A stretch of 64,000 bases of DNA from NCBI RefSeq assembly GCF_000340215.1, contig NW_006921533.1, positions 1,153,151 through 1,217,150 of the forward strand. Direction: 5' to 3'. Position numbers and translations under genes: made by a program. Positions within the stretch are counted from its first letter, which is position 1; each line of letters starts with the position of its first letter. This document shows, piece after piece, positions 1 to 10,005 of the stretch. Source of the stretch: Pseudocercospora fijiensis CIRAD86. Its lineage: Eukaryota; Ascomycota; Dothideomycetes; Mycosphaerellales; Mycosphaerellaceae. The notes beneath the pieces were generated by a model, which saw only the letters and a list, made by a program, of their open reading frames with translations, made no database searches and was not told the origin of the DNA.

Positions 1-458
1 GGAGCTAGCTGCTTCCTCGCTGCTCCGCCACAGGAGTCTTTGTGTGACGAGGATCCGAGCAGCTCAGGAACGAGGCATGATATACCCAGCGCTTGCATGC
101 GCTAGTGGCTGACAGAAATTCAGCACAGGAAGGACAAACGGCGTTGGTGGGTATTGTACGCTTGCTTTGGCAGGCAGGTTCTCATGGATCATGAGTGAAA
201 GCTACCACAGTGGCTCAGAAATGAATGCACATTTGAAAAGTTGCGGAACGCTCCTATACCTTCTCTTCCACGTTACTGCCCTCCTCGCATATATTTCTTT
301 ATTCTTCAGACCTTCGTAAATCAAATTTTTGTGCTCTTTGGCTGATCATCGTGAGCTATCCGGCTATCAAAGACAGTACACCTACACCTCTGGGAGATTG
401 AATTCTAGTCACTTTTCAAATTCGCACATGGCGCTGTGAGTATGCATCATTCAATCAC

Positions 459-655
459 CTACTCATTCACCAGAAGCTTGATGTCATCGCGGAAAGTCTG
501 CCAAGACCGATTAGATTTCAACCAGGCAGCACGCGGCGTTGCGGAATCGCGGATACTGTAGTTACGCCATCTCGCGTGGCTCACCGTTGGGTCAGATACG
601 GTAATGTCTCCATGAAAAGCAATTCGGCAGACGAGTGCAAAGCAATCGCACTGCC
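459..655 (-). pseudogene. Possible C-terminal coding remnant, unidentified
   Basis: Read on the minus strand, an open frame ends at a TAG at 461-459. It gives a protein-like tail with a HGDITVSDP stretch followed by RNYSIRDSATPRAAW and a charged end finishing KLLVNE. A plausible splice acceptor (TTGGCAG) lies just upstream near 656, after a TCATAAT branch-like sequence. I do not recognise the family and cannot find a clear 5' part. It could be the last exon of a decayed gene or chance. Confidence 0.25.
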
Positions 656-1742
656 AATTTTGATATTATGAACGGCTAATCCTAGCTTTCAAGTTGCTAC
701 TTGTCGTCTGCATCCAACAAGAAGCTGGGCCACGGCACATGACTGTGCACTGAGTTTGGTTCGGCTGTCCTTACCGACCATGAGATCTTCGAGTACCTGT
801 CGATCATGATGGCATTGTGGTTTCAACTATTATGCTGGCCTTGCTTCTTGCGAGAAGAAGATGGCTGCCGCTCTGTATGGCAATCGGTGGGTGGTGCAAG
901 CCATATGCACCGAATATTGGCCACAGAAAAGCCATGCCATCTCTTTCCCCCACGGAGGCTACCAAACAAGTGTCATCTGGCGCGCAGGCTTCCGTTCCAA
1001 AATGGCGCTCTCTCTCGTGACGTCGTAATCCAGAGGGTTGACGTGTTTCCGCCCAGTGTGGTCGAAAGTGCAGGTTCAGAAGAGCCGGTTCTCACAACCA
1101 GGACCAAAAACCCAGGCAAGCGAGGCGAGGTCAGCAGAAAATCAAGGCAAGGCAAGTCTTGTCGATGCGAGCAGGAAGAAGGGGTCTTTTGATGCCGACG
1201 TCGAAAATCGAAAACAGGAGTGAATGCACGACTAGCAGGCTTCATCCTGGCCCGTTGCCATGTTCTCACGGCAGGTTGTTCGGGTGATTACCGTAGGCCC
1301 TGACCGGAAGCATTGAAGTGAAGATAAGCTGCACTCTTCCAACAACATCGGACACACAAATAGACTGTTCAAGTATTTCGTCCAATGAGAGGCTTGATCT
1401 CAGAGCCAACAGAGCCTCAACAGCCTTGCTGAAGGTCTGACTTCAAGATCCTGTCCAGGCTGAACCACTGCATAGCATGTCAGGAAGATTGGGAACGTGG
1501 TCGCGCGGATCGTTGTCTTGGGTGTGTCGTCCATTCGCGTGGAGCGTCGCCAGTGAAATGTTTTAGTCCGCCCAGATCGTCGGCTCGAAGGAGTCTAGGG
1601 TGGAACTTCTCGCCCCCGGCCATTCCACTTTCTGCGAGCACTTCAAGTCATGCTTTCTTGGCCGAAGTTGAAACTTGCTTTCCTAGAACGCCTTCCAAGC
1701 TTGGGTTGCCCGTCTTGCTCCATCTGGTCTCGCCTCGCGCAT

Positions 1743-1751
1743 GCTATATAG
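1743..1751 (+). promoter_or_regulatory. TATA-like box upstream of the gene at 1885
   Basis: GCTATATAG lies about 135 bases before the chosen ATG and is followed by a C/T-rich leader typical of filamentous ascomycete promoters. The assignment rests on position and sequence only. Confidence 0.35.
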
Positions 1752-1884
1752 TCCTGTATGCCATGCTGACAACATCGACAAGACTAAGGTGCCCTGCATT
1801 TCCTTGCGCTTCACACCTTTCCCTTCTACTTTCTCATGTCTGTCCTTTCCCACTACCAGCAGTATACGCCGCTAATACACCGCA

Positions 1885-2843
1885 ATGGGCGATCAAGCTA
1901 GCAGTGGCGACTTGCAATCCATACTGAGATCACTGCCCGCCGGCGACCTGGTGCAAGCCAGACAATTCATCGATTCCTTACTCACACCAGAACGACTCGT
2001 GACCGCAAACCAGCAGCTTTCACCCCTGCTCCTTCTGCCTCGCAATGTCTTAGAGCACATCGTCGAATTGGCGGTTTCTTACGACGGAGACATATCAGTG
2101 GACGACGTAAGAAGAGAGCCGGGACTTCTTCAGACCTGCCACAAACTACGCACAGAAGCGAGTCGACTGTACTTCAGCCGCAACACATTCAAACGCAAGC
2201 GAAGCCTCCGAGAGCAAGGCCTGGAACGCTGGGCCAAAGTCCGAGTTGGTGAAAACAGACGATACCTCAAAAGAGTCAAACTTGGACCTCCATTGCATTG
2301 CAATCATTCCGAAGCAGAGAAAGAGGCGGAGAAGCTGGATACGAAATGCGGAGTCGGGAAAGGTACGATTTGGGTGCTCTCGGACGATGATTTTGAGAAT
2401 GACTATGAATGGTGGGTCAACTCGCTGGGTGAGACGGAGAAGATCGAGCTCGATGCTAGCGAAGGTGTTCGGGACACGGCCGACTTGTCGACGCGAGCTA
2501 TGGCCAACACGATCAGACCTGCTGCTTCTTGGTACTGTGCGTCGTGGATGGCTCGGAAGGATACGCCGGAACCGCCGGCCACGGACTACTTTTCGCTACA
2601 CAAGGGCTTGATGACACCACAATCGCGGCCGAGTCACACTTGAGGCAGACGGAATGGGAGGATCTTTATCAACCGGATTGCTGGGGTTTGGAGGCAGAGG
2701 CATCGGCACAAATGTTCCTTGCATCATCACTGGGAAAAGTTTATGGGTGGATGATTGAATTGTTGCTGTTCGATACCCCTGGACGATGGACATGGCGCAC
2801 TGCATACAAACGGTTGAGAGACGACTTGTTGTTGAACGAGTAG
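1885..2843 (+). CDS. F-box/2EXR-like protein of unknown function
   Basis: The start ATG at 1885 follows a leader ending CACCGCA. Reading straight on gives a stop at 2643 (252 aa). A better model has one 68-base intron, 2537-2604 (donor GTGCGT, acceptor CACAAG). It joins codons at TGGTAC-T/GG and continues in a second open frame to the TAG at 2843, for 296 aa. Residues 45-95 carry the pattern LLLLPRNVLEHIVELAV, then PGLLQTCHKLRTEASRLYFSRNTF. This is the short hydrophobic helix plus 'TC+..R.EA...Y+.NTF' signature common in ascomycete F-box/2EXR-like proteins. The remainder is acidic and Trp-rich with no catalytic motif. Family members of this type are usually uncharacterised, and a ubiquitin-ligase adaptor role is only a guess. 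The intron is inferred from frame restoration and splice signals; its AAG acceptor is not the commonest type. Confidence 0.65.
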
Positions 2844-3129
2844 GGCGGATCTTGTTGCTTGTGAGGCATTGTGCATGCGAGGTTTCGGGTAAGGCGGATG
2901 ACTAAACGGTCATGCCTTGCACTGTTCGCTTTACTGGTTGCACGATGGGGATAGGGATGTGTATACTAGAATGATACCACGATACCACGATAGAATAATG
3001 GCCGGCCTACTCGGTATGTGAGGAATTGAAGTCGTTGAAGATTAGTTGAAATGCACCTGACTTGGACCACGAATGAAATCTGCTTGGTATTCATAGCTCT
3101 GAGAACTACATCAATCAAGCAATCTAGCC
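2844..3129. other. Convergent 3' intergenic spacer
   Basis: The 3' ends of the gene at 1885 (+) and the SDR gene (-) face each other here. A short direct repeat of GATACCAC occurs at about 2971-2988. Nothing else is recognisable. Confidence 0.5.
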
Positions 3130-4127
3130 TCACAGCTTGGCTTGCAAAACACTTCCTCCATCAAGCACAATATGACCTCCATTGATATGACCTCCCCCGC
3201 GACTGCACAGATATACCACCGCAGCAGCGATATCCTCCGGCTGTCCCAATCTCCTATTTGGCGTGGCCTCCGCCAGCTTCTTGACACCACCACTCATCTC
3301 CATCAATCCACTCGCCATCTTCGTCGGGAAGAACCCCGGTGCCAAAGAATTCACGAGAATACCTTGGGGCCCGAGTTCCAACGCCAAATTCCTCGCCAAG
3401 TGCAAAGCAGCAGCCTTGCTGGCCGAGTATCCAAATGTGGCCTGCTTTCCCAGCGTCCCAACACCAATACCTGCAATCGAAGCAGTGATGAGGATTCTAG
3501 ATGGGTCTTCGATTGACGCGGCTTTGCGAAGAAGCGGGGCGAATTTCTGTGCGCATGTAAAGACGCTGGTGACGTTTAATTGCATGACTTTTTGAAATGC
3601 GGATTCGGGGTGCTTGTCGAATTCTTCTCCCTAAGAATACATACACACGAAGTCTGTCAGTGTGAATTTCGAGAGCACAATACTGAGGTTGTGCATATCG
3701 ATGTCTTACCCATGTTGCACCAGCATTTGCGAACAAAATATCGACTTTATCGGTGTGCTTCTCGACTTCTTTCACCAGACGCTCGACTTCAGCTTGCTTG
3801 GCCAGATCGGCTGGGATACTGATGGCTTTGCATGATGTGCCGAGGGCGTTCAGAGCGGCGCACGCTTCTTCACAGGCTTTTGCTTTGCGGGAGGTAATGA
3901 AGATCTTGGAGCAGCCGGCTTGAGCGAGACTGTATACAAGTCAGTGCTTTGAACAAGATCATGGTGGGGATAGAGGTCGAATGCTGTGTGACATGCATGG
4001 GCTTTACTGACCCTGACGCTGCATGCAGTCCAAGACCTCTTGAGCCGCCTGTGACTACAGCTACCTTGCCGTTTAGCGAGAAGATGTTCTTGAAGTCAGC
4101 GAGCTTGACGTCTGCTTCGGCGGACAT
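3130..4127 (-). CDS. Short-chain dehydrogenase/reductase (SDR), NAD(P)-dependent
   Basis: Three exons on the minus strand: 4127-4012, 3929-3710 and 3630-3130. The introns are GTCAGT...TACAG and GTAAGA...TTAG, and the product is 278 aa, the usual length for a classical SDR. Visible motifs in order are the TGGSRGLG nucleotide-binding loop (residues about 26-33), NAG (in ANAGATW, about residue 109), a conserved N in LNVTSVF, the catalytic Ser in ILITASIAG, and the YSASK catalytic Tyr/Lys pair. These are followed by the PGFFPT segment and a C-terminal GGHIVLDGGS motif. The fold and residues predict reversible oxidation of an alcohol or reduction of a ketone in the cytosol. The overall pattern resembles 3-oxoacyl-reductase (RhlG/FabG-like) SDRs, but the substrate cannot be told from sequence. 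It appears intact. Its neighbours give no pathway context, apart from the decayed methyltransferase next door. Confidence 0.88.
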
Positions 4128-4991
4128 GTTTGCGGTGTTTGCTGTGGGGTGCTCTGTGTCGTGTCCTAGCCGGGGTCTGTGAGAAAGTGGAGAGCTCTGG
4201 CTTGGGTATGTATGATTTGACAAAGAGGATGATGAATGATAGGAAAGCAATGCGGTCCTACCTCCTTCTACATTGAGGGCGATGCATCTATGGCTCGCTC
4301 AATTGTACATGTCGGCGATGATTCGGTTGGCGAGGAGAGCGATGATCCAATTGCCTCGGTTCTCCGAATGCTTGGCGTGGCCAATGCTTCCTTCTCCAGG
4401 GCTAATGGCCTACTTGATGCAATGCAAGCAACGCGCTCGGGAAGATGTCGTAAGGTGTTGATAGTGATGGGGTCCACCAACCTGTGGATGGTGTACACGC
4501 TCTGTAATACACTATGTATACGACCCCTTCAGGCGAGCTCGTTGTGTATACACAAGGCGGAGTTATCGGATACGCTGATATCCCGCCTACAACCCGCCAA
4601 GCTGCTTAATATTGCTCGGATATCCTAGTATTCGGGCATACCCGATGTGTATCCATGGGTGTACACCAGTATAATATACGATGTACACAACCTCCATTTC
4701 TCAGGGGCTGTAAACCCTCAACACCGTGTTGATCGCTCCAATCATGGCCGGCATGGCACTTTTCACGCTACTGCACGGGTGTTAGTCACCTCTGATGCAA
4801 GAGACATGTTAGTTCGATTTTTGAGGCACTGGACAGGACTGTGAGCGACATGTTGTACTGGGAACCAAGGTCCGCAGAGTGCTTCCATTGAGCAACAAGC
4901 AAGAGAGTCGAGCACAGGTTTGAGACCATGGCAATGACGACAGCCTTCAAGAATACCCTGCCATGGGACTGTGACCGTCACTTGCCTCACC
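4128..4991. other. Intergenic region with clustered GTGTAYAC palindromes
   Basis: This lies upstream of the SDR gene. No coding frame shows family features. Between about 4,490 and 4,695 the sequence has several palindromic or near-palindromic copies of GTGTACAC and GTGTATACAC plus TATCGGATA/GATATCC-type short inverted pairs. I cannot connect these to a known element. Confidence 0.45.
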
Positions 4992-5415
4992 ATGGATCTC
5001 CGGCATTATCAATGGAAGCTCACCTTCAATGGCTATTCAGGACAGGTGCCAATCCCGCCCGGAATCAAGAATGTCCGGGACGTTGGTACTGGTACAGGCA
5101 TTTGATTTTGGACTTTAGAAGTTGCCCAGCCATTTCTCCATCTCCAAGTTCTCGGCGTTGATCTCTCTGCCATTCAGCCTGGAGCTAGACCATCGAACTG
5201 TCGTTTCAGAGAAGAAGATTGGCGAGGCTTGCTTCGAAAACATAACGAAAGCTATACCAGCCTTTGGCCCTCTCGTGCTCTAGAAGCAACTTGGCATGTC
5301 GAAGGATGACGTTGACCAGCTCTGCGAAGAGGCTAGGAAGGATTGCTCTAAGCATCGCTTCTACGTAAAATGGATGTTGAACAAGGCGCGGAAACCTTCG
5401 ACGCAGGCATTGTAG
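4992..5415 (+). pseudogene. Relic of a LaeA-like SAM-dependent methyltransferase
   Basis: From the ATG at 4992 the frame reads RHYQWKL, then PPGIKNVRDVGTGTGI. This contains the DVGTGTG motif I that binds S-adenosylmethionine in class I methyltransferases. A TGA at 5103-5105 interrupts immediately afterwards; the frame then resumes with FWTLEVA and the GVDLSAIQP acidic-loop motif. After TSLWPS the expected central part (His-rich and 'LkPGG' region) is missing. A different frame picks up LGMSKDDVDQLCEEARKD...RFYVKW, which matches the usual C-terminal end of this family, and stops at 5413-5415. The gene therefore has a nonsense change, probably a 6-base insertion in motif I, and an internal deletion. 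Family identity is well supported by motif order; function is lost. In fungi such enzymes often act as regulators or tailoring enzymes of secondary metabolism. Confidence 0.7.
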
Positions 5416-5877
5416 ATAGACGGTAGTCGATGACGTCCATGTAGATGCTCCTAAGCATGGAAGTGCTAGTCGATGTTGACAATCGGGCCCGCATATACCG
5501 CATTGTTCAAGAGCTGTATTCGACGTTGAGTGTCCGTTGCTTGGCACGCTGACTATCGCTTAAGACTAGGAGAATTGGCCATAGATTGAGATAATATCTT
5601 CATATACCAGTTCCGGATAGATGTAGCTGGATCTCCTGTTGGCGACGAATGAAAAGGAATTTGAACAGCATTCTTCAGGGCTAGAACGCCGACCTCTCAC
5701 TTTTAGTGGGGTAGAGGCCAGAATAACACCTCATAGCGGAGGTCGGCTCCGGTCTGTGACGTGACCGGGGTTGGAGGGGCAGCAAATAAGCAAATGCTTT
5801 TCCTCGACATCTTCTGCAGTGAAACCACCTACGCTTTCAAGTACAATAGTTCACACATCAGTCGTACCTGCTGCAAA
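5416..5877. promoter_or_regulatory. Upstream region of the peroxiredoxin gene
   Basis: No coding frame. Close to the gene, TGACGTGA at about 5,757-5,764 resembles a bZIP/CRE-type half-site, and an AGGGG-type stress-element core lies near 5,775. The pair GACCTCTCAC / GTGGGGTAGAGG flanks a short spacer near 5,690-5,715. These are suggestive for an oxidative-stress gene but rest on short matches only. Confidence 0.3.
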
Positions 5878-6499
5878 ATGGCCGCTATCATCGACAAGCT
5901 GAAGAAGAACAAGCCATTGGCTCAAGGCTCAAAGCTGCCGACCGGTCACAAGATCAAGGAGGACAACCCACAGCAGGGTACTATCGACCTTGCGACGCTT
6001 GCTGGAAAGAGTCAGTTGCCATTGTTCGCAATGTACGTCGGATTTCACTGACGAGTTGCTGCCAGACATCATTGTTGGTGTTCCAGGCGCCTTCACGCCA
6101 CCATGCTCCAGCCAGGTTCCAGGCTACGTTGAGAAGGCGGACGAGTTCGCTGCCAAGGGTGTTCAGGGCATTTACATCGTCGCAGTCAACGATGTCTTCA
6201 CTACAAAGGCCTGGAAGGAGCACCACAAGTGGAACCATCCGCTTGTTCACATCCTCGCTGATGACACTGGTAACGTACGTGAATGATGCAAGTGAGCTAT
6301 GTTGTTTCGCGCTAACATGCCTCAACAGTTCACACATGAGGCCGGTCTGAGCTTCGATGCCAGCGGACTGCTTGGCAACCACCGCTCGTCTAGATACGCA
6401 GCTATCGTTGAAAACGGCGTCGTCAAGAGCATCTTCGTCGAGGATGAGGTTCCAAGCGTCACGGTCACCGCCGCCGAGAACGTTCTCCAGGCCGTCTAA
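5878..6499 (+). CDS. Type II (Prx5/AHP1-like) peroxiredoxin
   Basis: Three exons, 5878-6010, 6066-6274 and 6329-6499, with introns GTCAGT...GCCAG and GTACGT...AACAG, giving 170 aa, the normal size for this class. The peroxidatic Cys sits in GVPGAFTPPCSSQVPGY (residue about 60). The canonical fungal form has FTPTC, so the second Pro is a small deviation. IYIVAVNDVFTTKAW and GLLGNHRSSRYAAIVENGVVKSIFVE are the other family blocks. The enzyme reduces hydroperoxides (H2O2 and alkyl peroxides) using thioredoxin or glutaredoxin/GSH in cytosol or peroxisome. The sequence ends LQAV with no obvious C-terminal PTS1 tripeptide, so cytosolic location is more likely. The frame is intact after splicing. A 232-residue open frame on the opposite strand is its shadow. 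Confidence 0.93.
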
Positions 6500-6913
6500 G
6501 TCAAAGAAGAGATTGATTGAGGGGAGGAGTGCGGCTAGGGATCCGTAAATACTCCTTTTATACGGCCCGGCCTGCTGTTGTAGATAGCGTTTTTTATGCC
6601 GTGAATGTATCCGATTGACTGATGATGAGCTTGAGTACTTCACTACCACATCTCGCATCATGCTGTCAACTTGGGCCATAAGATTTCGGTACTAATATCG
6701 TATCACGTTTCGAGGGAAAACAAATACTGCGTAAATAGAGTTTCGCGCGCGTTCCTTATCTCTCGCGTGATCCTTGTCGATTGACGATCGCCAACGTCAT
6801 GGGCGACCAAAAAGACCGCATCCTGGAGGTACATCACCTCACATCCACGCGCAATGAACGACTGACGGCAGAGAAAGAGGGGCTGGACAGTGGCGTTGGA
6901 GATTATGCTTGAT
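6500..6913. other. Spacer between peroxiredoxin and hydrolase-domain gene
   Basis: This contains the peroxiredoxin 3' UTR and the next gene's promoter. An ATG at 6799 could start a ten-codon first exon (to 6828) joined by a 43-base GTACAT...CAG intron to the long frame at 6872. That intron would be unusually short for a fungus, so I prefer the downstream ATG. Confidence 0.4.
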
Positions 6914-9784
6914 ATGGCTCCGGCGCGAAAGAAATCGAAGCTGGCACAGAGCAACGGTGATGGTATACAATCGGGCAAGAACACGCCGACAGAGAGCAGC
7001 CTGACGGTGGAGACTGCCAGTCAGGCCTGTAACAATAAGGATGTTGCGACAGCGCCCGTCAGAGCGACAGGCTCGCCTGTGCAGGCACTGTCACAGGCAC
7101 AGGTCCACGCGCAGGCGCAAGCAAATGGCAATCAGGCGCAGAGAGGCAGCTGGTACAGCTCAGCTTGGCGGAGTAAGGCGTCACCTGTAACACAGAGCTC
7201 TCGCGAAACCATTTCCGTTGACAAAGGCGTACCTTCCGAAAGCTCGTATCTGGCAGAACAGGCTGTTCGGCGGCCGAGTGCCAGTGTAAGCAAGAGCTTC
7301 AAGGGAAGCAATCGCAAGAGCAGCGCACTTATCGCAGAGGCAACAAAAGTGCATGCGGTGGGCGATGCCGTCAGTGTGCCCAAGGGCAAGCAGCGCCAAA
7401 GTCGAGACGCGGAAGAAAAGGCTCCGTCGGCGGAGAAGCCTGCATCAGAGCAGGTAAAGAAGGAAGAGGTCGCCGAGCAGGCACCACTCCCGCCTGAGCC
7501 AGAAATGGTAGAGGATGATGCCAAGACTGAGACTGGCACTGTGAGGCAGACTTCAGGCACTTGGTTTGGATGGTGGTCTCGACCGGACGGATATGATAGT
7601 AACGGCGATAAGGTGAAAGAGAGCGGCAAGATGGCTCTCGATGGAGCGGTAGAACAGGGGAAACACACGCCACTGCCTGCAACCCCTGAACAGACACCAC
7701 AAGAGCCAGCAGTGGCACAGGCCGAAGCACAGCCGGAGGAAGATATGTCGGGTCAGTTGCAGCCCGAGATGAGTGCCAAGTATGGCTCAACAAGGTCGTG
7801 GTTTGGTCTCTGGAGCAATACTCAGAATCGACAGGCGGCAGTAGAAGAACAGCAAAGAATAGAAGATGAGCAGCAAGAAGCAGGTCAACCTCCAGCGCAG
7901 CAGAAAGAGCCAGAAACTGCTCCGGATGTGGCCGTAACAGCAGATGCCAGCAAGACAGCAAATCATGTCAAAGATATTGAGCCTTCGAAGCGAAAAGACT
8001 ATGAAGAGCAACCAAAATCATCCGGCTGGGCGTTCTGGTCGAAAGAAAAGACCAAGGACAGCACCAAAGGCGAAGAAGAGACACAGAAGCAGGTTGGAGA
8101 ATTGGCTGTAGCAGACACACCATCGCAGAGCCACCCAGAGGCTGCCCAATATAACCAGCAGCCGGACCGCAAAGTAGAGGTGAAGCAAAGTGGATCTCTA
8201 TTGCGACGTAAACGTGGGCGGCCGGAGTCGAAGCAGGTCTCTGGCGAGACAACGGCTGCTGCAACTCCAATTGGATCACAGCCGCAAACGCCAGCAGGGA
8301 CACAATTTCACACGCCAATGGATACTCCGGAAGGCTCGCCGGCACCTGTGCAAAGGGGCAAGAAACCACAGCTGCGGCCCAATATGATATCACCATCTTT
8401 CCGTGAGACCTACCCAAAGGTGGCGCATCATGGTTATCTCGACCGACTCACACACTACATTGGCCAGTCGCTACGCTTAACAGAGGCGCGGAAACCTGTG
8501 GTGCATCCGTGTATTTCAGAGCAGCCTCACAAAGTGAAGAAAGCCATAGCGATCGGCATTCATGGCTTTTTCCCTGCCGCGCTGCTGCAGAGAGTGCTTG
8601 GTCAACCTACGGGCACATCGATACGCTTTGCAAATTATGCTGCAGCGTCCATCAAACATTGGTGTCAGGAGCATCAACCGAATGTCAAAGACGTCGAGGT
8701 TGAGAAGGTTGCACTCGAAGGAGAAGGTCTTGTAGGAGACCGTGTGAATACGCTGTGGAAGCTGCTGCTTAATTGGCTATCACATCTCCGTCAGGCAGAC
8801 TTCATTCTAGTTGCATGCCATAGTCAAGGTGTTCCAGTGGCTGTAATGCTCGTTGCTAAACTCATTCAGCTTGGCGTGCTGTCATCCAACGCACGAATAG
8901 GCATGTGTGCCATGGCTGGCATCAATCTGGGTCCCTTCCTTGAATACAAAAGCCGGTTCTATTCCGGCTCCGCCCTTGAGCTTTTCGACTTTTGCGACAG
9001 CAAATCCAGAGTATCGCTCGCCTATACCGATGCACTCGAGGTCTGCCTCCGACACGGCGTCCGAATCACCTTCGTCGGCAGCCTGGATGATCAGCTCGTA
9101 GGCCTAGAATCAAGTCTGCACACACCGCTCAATCATCCATACGTCAGCCGAGCTATCTTCATTGACGGACGACTCCATACATCAAACTTCCTCATCCATC
9201 TGGTGAGCTTCGCTGCCAAATTACGCAATCTGGGCGTGAGCGATCATGGCTTGATTCGAGAGATCTCCGCTCCGCTGGCAGGCAGTATCGTCGGCGGTGA
9301 AGGCCATAGCAGAGTCTACGACGATCCGGCTGTTTACAGGACAGCAATCGAATTCGCTTTGGAGAGCACCGATTTATCGCCGTCGATCTTCGCAGCGCTT
9401 AGACCAACAACGGCAGATGAGCAGCGTAAAAGCATGGAAGATGCCGCATCTCGTCGTTCCTCGCTTGCTGGCTATCCCTCAAATATGGTCGTAGCCAATC
9501 ACATGCGGCGAGGAAGCTTGGGCGCTCTCAGCCTGGTACCGCAAGGCATACTACCCGTCATCGCACCTTACGAGGCGCTGGGAGCTGCTGGATCTGCTGA
9601 GAAGAATCCCTTTATGCTGCCATGGGCTGTCAGAGGTATGCTTGAAGAGGACATTGTCAAGAGTGATGGCAGGCTGCAGGCGGAAGTGAAGGAACTCGTC
9701 CGAGAGTTTGAGGAGTGGAAGCCTACGAGCAAAGTTCTCAAAGACGTGAGATGGAGATTAGAGGGTGTTCGCAGCATGCTGTGA
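6914..9784 (+). CDS. Large protein with C-terminal alpha/beta-hydrolase domain (YMC020W-like family)
   Basis: A single long frame. I start at the ATG at 6914 (MAPARKKSK, 956 aa); in-frame codons reach back to at least 6872, so a spliced upstream start at 6799 is possible. The first ~470 residues are low-complexity, rich in Gln, Glu, Ala and Lys, and include four Trp motifs (SWYSSAW, TWFGWWS, SWFGLWS, GWAFWS). Residues about 500-830 form the domain: IGIHGFFP (oxyanion-type strand-loop), LLNWLSHLRQADFILVACHSQGVPVAVML with a Ser in the C-H-S-Q-G elbow, and VRITFVGSLDDQLVGLESSL giving a likely acid. HPYVSRAIFIDGRLHTSNFLIHL gives a late His. This matches the lipase-like domain of the fungal YMC020W-like proteins (family recalled, not searched). 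It may be an ester or lipid hydrolase; the substrate is unknown. The elbow has Cys where most lipases have Gly. Confidence 0.8.
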   Translation: MAPARKKSKLAQSNGDGIQSGKNTPTESSLTVETASQACNNKDVATAPVRATGSPVQALSQAQVHAQAQANGNQAQRGSWYSSAWRSKASPVTQSSRETISVDKGVPSESSYLAEQAVRRPSASVSKSFKGSNRKSSALIAEATKVHAVGDAVSVPKGKQRQSRDAEEKAPSAEKPASEQVKKEEVAEQAPLPPEPEMVEDDAKTETGTVRQTSGTWFGWWSRPDGYDSNGDKVKESGKMALDGAVEQGKHTPLPATPEQTPQEPAVAQAEAQPEEDMSGQLQPEMSAKYGSTRSWFGLWSNTQNRQAAVEEQQRIEDEQQEAGQPPAQQKEPETAPDVAVTADASKTANHVKDIEPSKRKDYEEQPKSSGWAFWSKEKTKDSTKGEEETQKQVGELAVADTPSQSHPEAAQYNQQPDRKVEVKQSGSLLRRKRGRPESKQVSGETTAAATPIGSQPQTPAGTQFHTPMDTPEGSPAPVQRGKKPQLRPNMISPSFRETYPKVAHHGYLDRLTHYIGQSLRLTEARKPVVHPCISEQPHKVKKAIAIGIHGFFPAALLQRVLGQPTGTSIRFANYAAASIKHWCQEHQPNVKDVEVEKVALEGEGLVGDRVNTLWKLLLNWLSHLRQADFILVACHSQGVPVAVMLVAKLIQLGVLSSNARIGMCAMAGINLGPFLEYKSRFYSGSALELFDFCDSKSRVSLAYTDALEVCLRHGVRITFVGSLDDQLVGLESSLHTPLNHPYVSRAIFIDGRLHTSNFLIHLVSFAAKLRNLGVSDHGLIREISAPLAGSIVGGEGHSRVYDDPAVYRTAIEFALESTDLSPSIFAALRPTTADEQRKSMEDAASRRSSLAGYPSNMVVANHMRRGSLGALSLVPQGILPVIAPYEALGAAGSAEKNPFMLPWAVRGMLEEDIVKSDGRLQAEVKELVREFEEWKPTSKVLKDVRWRLEGVRSML

Positions 9785-10005
9785 AGATGTAAATTTTGGC
9801 CCTTTTTTTGTTCTATCCTACCACATACACATCAGGATTCAGCGTTCAGCGCGGTATAGATGATGAAATGAGGCGGTAGTATTCTTAGCGAGGCGTTGTG
9901 GGATATTTAAGCACAAATGCAGATAGATGGACCACGAGGATGAATGGAAATGGAAAGCGTCTCGTGTATTCGAAGGCCTCTCAGTTGTGCTGTCGGATGT
10001 TATGT
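9785..10005. other. 3' flank of the hydrolase-domain gene
   Basis: A T-rich stretch follows the stop at 9784, as expected for a 3' UTR. Nothing else is visible. Confidence 0.5.

Larger units (their letters stand above)
1..1884. other. Intergenic region with no convincing intact gene
   Basis: Ordinary base composition with no RIP signature. Short open frames on both strands (for example 806-1192 + and 973-1269 -) show no family motif, no biased composition and no splice-supported extension, so I treat them as chance. A weak coding remnant on the minus strand (459-655) is listed separately. The last 140 bases look like the promoter and leader of the gene at 1885, with a TATA-like box and a pyrimidine-rich tract at about 1800-1860. 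Confidence 0.6.

Noticed and set aside
806..1269. Overlapping open frames near the left end
   Set aside because: No motif, no splice-supported extension, and several frames open at once, as expected by chance in GC-rich DNA.
5981..6679. Open frame of 232 residues on the minus strand over the peroxiredoxin gene
   Set aside because: Antisense shadow; the plus strand has a complete peroxiredoxin with correct splice sites and catalytic Cys.
7132..8417. Several long minus-strand open frames over the hydrolase-domain gene
   Set aside because: Low-complexity shadows of the Gln/Glu-rich coding sequence with no family motif.
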